Shown: positions 59,118 to 64,000 of the stretch, one piece after another
How positions within the stretch are numbered: position 1 is the first letter of the stretch
How the letters are laid out: each line of letters begins with the position of its first letter
DNA from: Vanilla planifolia
Taxonomy: Eukaryota; Streptophyta; Magnoliopsida; Asparagales; Orchidaceae
NCBI GenBank assembly: GCA_023846275.1
Contig: JAIUJO010000083.1
Span: forward strand, 1,699,774-1,763,773
Direction: 5' to 3'
Length of the DNA: 64,000 nucleotides
Notes under the pieces: model-generated
Databases searched by the model: none
The model's input: the letters and a program-made list of their open reading frames with translations, nothing else
What the model was told of the DNA's origin: nothing
Position numbers and translations under genes: made by a program

Positions 59118-61090
59118 AAATATTCGTAGGTAAAACTGATTTATTAAAATACATTACCTTTCTTATACGGGATATACAAAATAATTTATCTCACACCAAT
59201 GATAATAACCACATAAAGTGCAACATTTTTGTGTTATGTAGTTTTGATGAATAAATCAAGAATTAGTTCATGCATTTCATTTATAAGTAGAACATAATGA
59301 CCTGAATGAAGCATGAGATCATTACTTGATTTTACCTTCCTGATGGCCATTAATACACACAAGAAAAACCAACTCTTTGTGGAAAAAGCCATGAACTTGA
59401 CCACCAACATTTTGCCTCATAGCTTCCTTGTGGTCCAATATTCCATTAGGCATTGTGATGACAATGTAACCCCACTACATAAAGGAAGGCAAAGGATGAA
59501 TTGCACGTACAGACAATACTATTTGATTGGTGTTGCATTTGCACAAGTCAAGTGTATTGATTAACCCACAATAGGAAGAGAAAAAATAATCTCAACTTTC
59601 AAAATAGGTACCAAACGGCTCTTAGATTAAGTACATAACATTAATTAAATTGCAACTTTCCTTCACTAAGCCTAAAGAAGCACCAAAGGAGGTAATCATA
59701 TAGAATAAATGTTAATCCAATCTATGAAGATCACTAGTTCAGTACGATCACACAATTTTTGGCTTCTATTTATAATAACAAAAATCTAATAACTATTATC
59801 GTAACAAAAAAATACATAGTTTATGCCAAACTCATTTAAATCATCTACTAAGTTTATCTATTACACTAGAAATGCATTGTTAGAAAGTGTTGTCAAAATA
59901 TGTTTTTATAATGTGATAACATTTGATAAACAATAAGGATAAAACGTTCTTAGAAAGAAACAACCATATACAAAAATAAAATTATCATTTAATTTTAAAG
60001 GAAAAATAAAATATGAGCATAATAATTATAAAGTGAAGGAAAAAAAAGAAAATTTTATAATTTTTTAAGATGTGCAGGGGCATTACCTACAATGGCACAC
60101 AACCCCTAAAACGTAGCTAAGTCCTAGTGTTTGTGAACATTTTTTATATCAAGTATATGCATTCACTAGCATGAAAGATAAGTAAAAGGAACTTTCATAC
60201 ATGTTTGTATACTTCATAAATAAAATATATCAAATAACCATTTAAAATACAATCATGCATACACTTGTACAACCTCAATAATAAACTACCTTATCACGTA
60301 AAAACTAATAACTAATCAGCTTTAATACTAGGAATAGTCAGTAACCCCACCAAATGATGTCTACTATATAAAACTTTTTGATACTATTACACTCTATGTA
60401 CTTAACACAACTTCATTAAGATTGTAGCACCTTAAGTCCTTTTCAATACCTTATTTTTTAGGTTTTTTCTTCCCCTCTATCAAAATATAAAGTTTTTATA
60501 ATTAGCCACTTCCTATTCAAATATTATATGATTATATTTAACTTTCTAAACCATCTAAACCAATTGTCATCTTAAACTTATCCTCTATTACACCCTTGTG
60601 TTTCATGAGTCAAGCATAAATGTTTATAAATATCTCATATGGGCTTACTTTAAGTGCGTTAATATTAAATTAAGTCAAGCCATGAACTTTAAATGCCTAA
60701 AATAATGATCTTCAAGGTTCTTGGAGTCATGACAAGTTTCAAGAAAATTAAAGACATACACTACAATTTTTTATACTTGAATTTCTCCTTATTTTTCTTG
60801 AATTTGATATGTCCAAATTTTGAGATGATGTGACACACGTAGTATTAATATTTGAAAATGTTATAAGTTTCATAATTGTTGAATTTTTATTTTTGTGTTA
60901 AGCATTATTGATGAAAAGTATAGACATTGGTATTTGATTTTAAAAAATTATTTAAAAATTTATTTTCATGAATTTATTATCATATTCACTTAGGGCACTT
61001 GTAACACTATCATAATATAAAATTATTTTGGTATACTTATGTTCAAAATTTTGGCACAAAAATTCTCACAAAACACTATAAAATCACTTT
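59118..61090. other. DNA between the direct repeats, no gene recognised
   Basis: AT-rich. An 83-codon plus-strand frame at 59,313-59,564 is the only longer one and matches nothing I know. No retroelement protein motifs seen. Confidence 0.4.
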
Positions 61091-61099
61091 AGTCTCGAT

Positions 61100-62490
61100 A
61101 TTTTTCTCTATAGCTTTTTGGCAGGTCAACCCTACTCGACCGCTGGTATGTCAAGGCTTTAGGGATTTTAAAAAATAAAATAAAAATAACTCGATAGACC
61201 CTGAAGGGGCGAGCATTGCCCCAAGGTGAAGGAAGAAGGTTGCAGGGAAAGCTGAACGAAATAACGCAAAAGGAGCTCGCAGGAAAAGCTGAATTGAATA
61301 GTGTGAAATCAAGTCAACCAGGACCAAGTGATCAAATCTTGGTTGAGGAAGGGGAGCCAACCCCAAGTGACTCAAGAGACATGCGAATCAGAATCCTTAT
61401 AGAGAGCAATAACAACATAATTTGGGCAATATGGTATTAAATTCCCATCTGATTGTCAAAGAAGGCAGAAGGGTAGGTGTGATCCAATTGCTTAGGTTAA
61501 GCCAGGTAAAATACTAAAAGTAAACAGTAAAATGACCAGCAAGAGCTTTGAATAGATTTGCGGGACGATGAGGAACATAGAACTACTGTAGTAAGTTTCT
61601 AGTTCAAGTAAGTTATGTATACATTATTATAATACATGCAGGACAACCTATGCGTAATCCAATGGCCAAGATCAAGGCCGCCTAGATCCAACATCCAGGT
61701 TTGAACTCAGACGATAAAATCTGGATTCAATCAAAAACAACCATTTCAGGATTCAAATCGAGCAGTTACTACTATGTGTCCATTACCCAAACGTTTAGTT
61801 CATTTTAGAGTCATTGGGAGTGAATTTAGAGCTAAAATTTAAGCTCTATAAATAGGAAAGGATGAAGAACTCCAAGATGTTACTATTGCTAAGTTCTCAA
61901 AGCTTTCAAATCATAATTTCAAGCTATTTCAAGTGTATACGGTGCTTATAAACATAGAAAGTGAAAGTTACAAGAAGAAACCCGAAATTAGAGGTTTTGC
62001 TTCAACTATTTTCAATTTCTATTTCTCCCACTTTTTAGTTTTTCCATAGAATTTTTATTATATTAAGTGTGCCTCATACTTGTTTTAAATTGTCTTAAGT
62101 TTATACTTTGTTGCCAATTTTTGTGTTTGTTTCCATAGGGTAAGGGCATTGTGGCAATTATGCAAAAGCCCAAGGTTGGGTTGAGCCCAAAAAAACTCAA
62201 GTAGGTTTGGGATTACCCGTAAGTAAAAATCCCAAGTAGGTTTGAGCTGAACCATAAGAAAAACCTCGCTTGTAATTTGGTTATTTTAGTAGCTTTTTCC
62301 TAACACCGATTGGGGGATGTTGGCTCGATTTTGAGTCAAACCACCTCAAAAATTCTTTGTGTATTATTTTACTACTCTTTCTTGCTCTTACTTAAAAGAT
62401 TTAAGTTTTAATTTACACTTAAAATTGAAAGAAAATCACAAAACTTTATTTACCACAATTCACCCCTCTTCTTGTGGGTTTACTTTAAGC
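61100..62490 (+). mobile_element. Probable LTR (solo or partial), plus orientation
   Basis: Composition is clearly less AT-rich than the flanks. The middle contains short palindrome-rich text ('ccaatggccaagatcaaggc', 'gatccaacatccagg') like that in plant LTR promoters. A well-formed TATA box 'ctataaatagg' lies at 61,845-61,855, followed by a transcribed-region-like segment, and a 'caattcacccctcttcttg' phrase at about 62,457 resembles what often follows plant LTRs. A 74-codon frame (61,216-61,440) is probably chance. Exact ends and superfamily could not be fixed. Confidence 0.45.
61845..61855 (+). promoter_or_regulatory. TATA box of the probable LTR
   Basis: The sequence ctataaatagg fits the plant TATA consensus and lies within the less AT-rich LTR-like segment, about 600 bp before its presumed 3' end. 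Activity cannot be judged from sequence. Confidence 0.45.
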
Positions 62491-62602
62491 ATAAAGAATT
62501 TCAAAAACACATTTACTACTTAAGCTAAGTTCAAAGTCTGAATTGAACATTTTTATGATGACCTTAGATTAGAATTAAGTCAAATTGAAATTGATGATAA
62601 TC

Positions 62603-63205
62603 TATTGTAAATAGACAAGTACATAAGAAATATCTTTTATGACTAAATTATATAATGATAACTGAATTTTTGTGGAAAATAATAGTATTTTCTTAAATGA
62701 AATTTTACTTTTCTTGTTTTCAATTTGTGGGGTCAATGTTATTCTACACAGTTAATGTAAAAATTGTTATCTATGCATAGTGATTTTTTGAATTAAACTT
62801 TAGTTTGAAAACTTAGATTAAATTTGCATTACCCTTGAGCTCTTTTTAATGATGGGAATCTCACTTTATATTAATCGTTAGATATATTTTTAATCTAAAA
62901 GTTTATTTATTCTTCTTTTTGTGACACATTTATTTTAGTTTAAATTGAATTATTTAATCATTACTAATAAAGTTTCGAGAAATATTAGAATATTTATTTA
63001 AAATGTTTTTTGAGAAATGTAATGAAGAGGTTGCATTGTCATTTTTTAAATACATCTATGACACTTGACCAATATCAATAAGAATACAAATATTAATTTG
63101 AATAATATTGAAATGATTTTAAATAATATTGAAATCGAATAATTAAATTATTTTAAAATGTAAATGTTTTTAAATAAGTACTTTCTTGTGCTCCACTTCT
63201 ATTCA
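62603..63205. repeat. LTR-like direct repeat, right copy
   Basis: Right partner of 58,551-59,117. It has about 65 bp of extra sequence near 62,760-62,830 that is absent from the left copy. The divergence between copies (scattered substitutions, small indels) suggests an old pair, or two independent insertions of one family. Confidence 0.65.
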
Positions 63206-64000
63206 AAAGGAGCCATCGCCCTTCGATAGGCTTTAGATCATTAGTAGTTGGGTGCCAATGAGAGGAAGTAACTTAGAGGCCTCCTTAACTTGTTCAGATG
63301 GCTTCTTAATCCAAAGGGTTGCCCTTGTGTTGATCTAACTATTGAACCCTACTATTGGAGTTTAATGTCTTCGACTTGTCTTTGCATTTGCCTTCTAAAT
63401 TTTTTATATTAAATTGCTACAATGCACCAAGCTCAATAGATTATAGATTCTCAGTCACTATCCATCCAGCTCATTTTACACTTGGGTTTGGCAATGTCAA
63501 CCCACATTTTTTAAGTTATTGGGATAAGAAGGCGTCTATGTAAAGTACACATTATTGGAGTGCATCCCATGAGCTTTCAGTCAAACCTCAAGTCGAATAA
63601 GGTTGCTCCCCCTTATCAAGAGATTGAATAGGAGATCTGCATGCTCCTCGAGATGGCCCAAAACAATTTGACATAGAGCTATGCCTTAGGTGGCTATTGC
63701 CAAAGGATAGGCTTTGGTGGTTACACTTTATATGGATGATCCAATTAGTTCAAAAAGGGAAAAGTAATAGTCCAAATTAGTAAAAATGTTCATTTTGTGC
63801 ACCCTTAACTATTGATAAAAAAGTATGATTTTAAGAAATATTGTTTATTGATATAATAGACAACCTAACTTTTATTCAAAAAATAACAACGTAAATTCAA
63901 TCTAGTCTACCCGAAGTCCCTTCATTATCTGGACACCACTACAGTCTGCCCCAAATGAACAACCATGCAAAACGAGTAATGCACTCCCTTCACTTCCACC
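63206..64000. other. End of window, possible retroelement or host relic
   Basis: Composition from 63,206 to about 63,720 is less AT-rich. A 62-codon plus-strand frame (63,355-63,543) includes FTLGFGNVNPHFLSYWDKK. I do not recognise it with any confidence; gag-like or transposase-like text is a guess. The final 280 bp are AT-rich with nothing seen. Confidence 0.3.

Noticed and set aside
61216..61440. 74-codon plus-strand frame, hydrophilic
   Set aside because: Falls in an LTR-like segment and is likely open only because of its lower AT content.
1..64000. CRISPR array, tRNA or rRNA genes, organellar DNA, viral genome
   Set aside because: No regularly spaced identical repeats, no tRNA A/B boxes or cloverleafs noticed, no rRNA-like conserved text; retroelement proteins are the plant LTR or LINE types.

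Overview
This window is plant nuclear DNA, most likely from an angiosperm. It is strongly AT-rich and has almost no long open reading frames. It contains small spliced exons with GT...AG borders, remnants of plant-type retrotransposons (Ty3/gypsy, Ty1/copia and L1-type LINEs), LTR-like and tandem repeats, and long (TA)n and (GT)n tracts. I see no intact protein-coding gene. No bacterial, phage or organellar features were found, and no tRNA, rRNA or CRISPR array.

Layout. 1-11 kb: degenerate repeat DNA with a roughly 190-200-bp tandem array (4.3-5.05 kb), a roughly 260-bp duplication (5.27-5.8 kb) and a decayed Ty3/gypsy reverse transcriptase on the minus strand (about 6.9-7.5 kb). 11.2-30.7 kb: the main finding, a minus-strand multi-exon pseudogene of the plant coiled-coil protein SCD2. 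Nine short exons lie in the right order and almost all in compatible phase, but they carry in-frame stops and one lost splice donor. Its largest intron (about 12.7 kb) holds two LINE fragments in opposite orientations: an ORF1 with a CCHC zinc knuckle (plus strand) and a reverse transcriptase (minus strand). 30.7-32.5 kb: possible 5' region of the same gene, with a GC-rich island and a run of 22 G. 32.5-45.3 kb: AT-rich repeat DNA with a decayed copia gag (minus, 40.4-41.4 kb) and a probable copia RNase H tail (plus, 44.8-45.2 kb).

45.7-46.7 kb: a two-exon pseudogene of a membrane-anchored SAM-dependent methyltransferase, with no start codon and two frameshifts. 50.4-51.1 kb: two exon-like segments of unrecognised origin. 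52.7-53.5 kb: a copia integrase relic (minus). 56.3-56.9 kb: relic of the first exons of a probable kinesin-like protein (minus). 58.2-63.2 kb: a (TA)43 tract, two direct repeats of about 570-600 bp spaced 4.05 kb apart, and between them an LTR-like segment with a TATA box.

The pieces do not form a pathway. The window reads as a gene-poor, transposon-rich plant region in which several host genes have decayed. The frameshifts in the methyltransferase relic could partly be assembly errors, but the stops spread through the SCD2-like gene are harder to explain that way. I found no convincing new biological system. The most useful results are the reconstructed exon chains and the nested or duplicated repeats.
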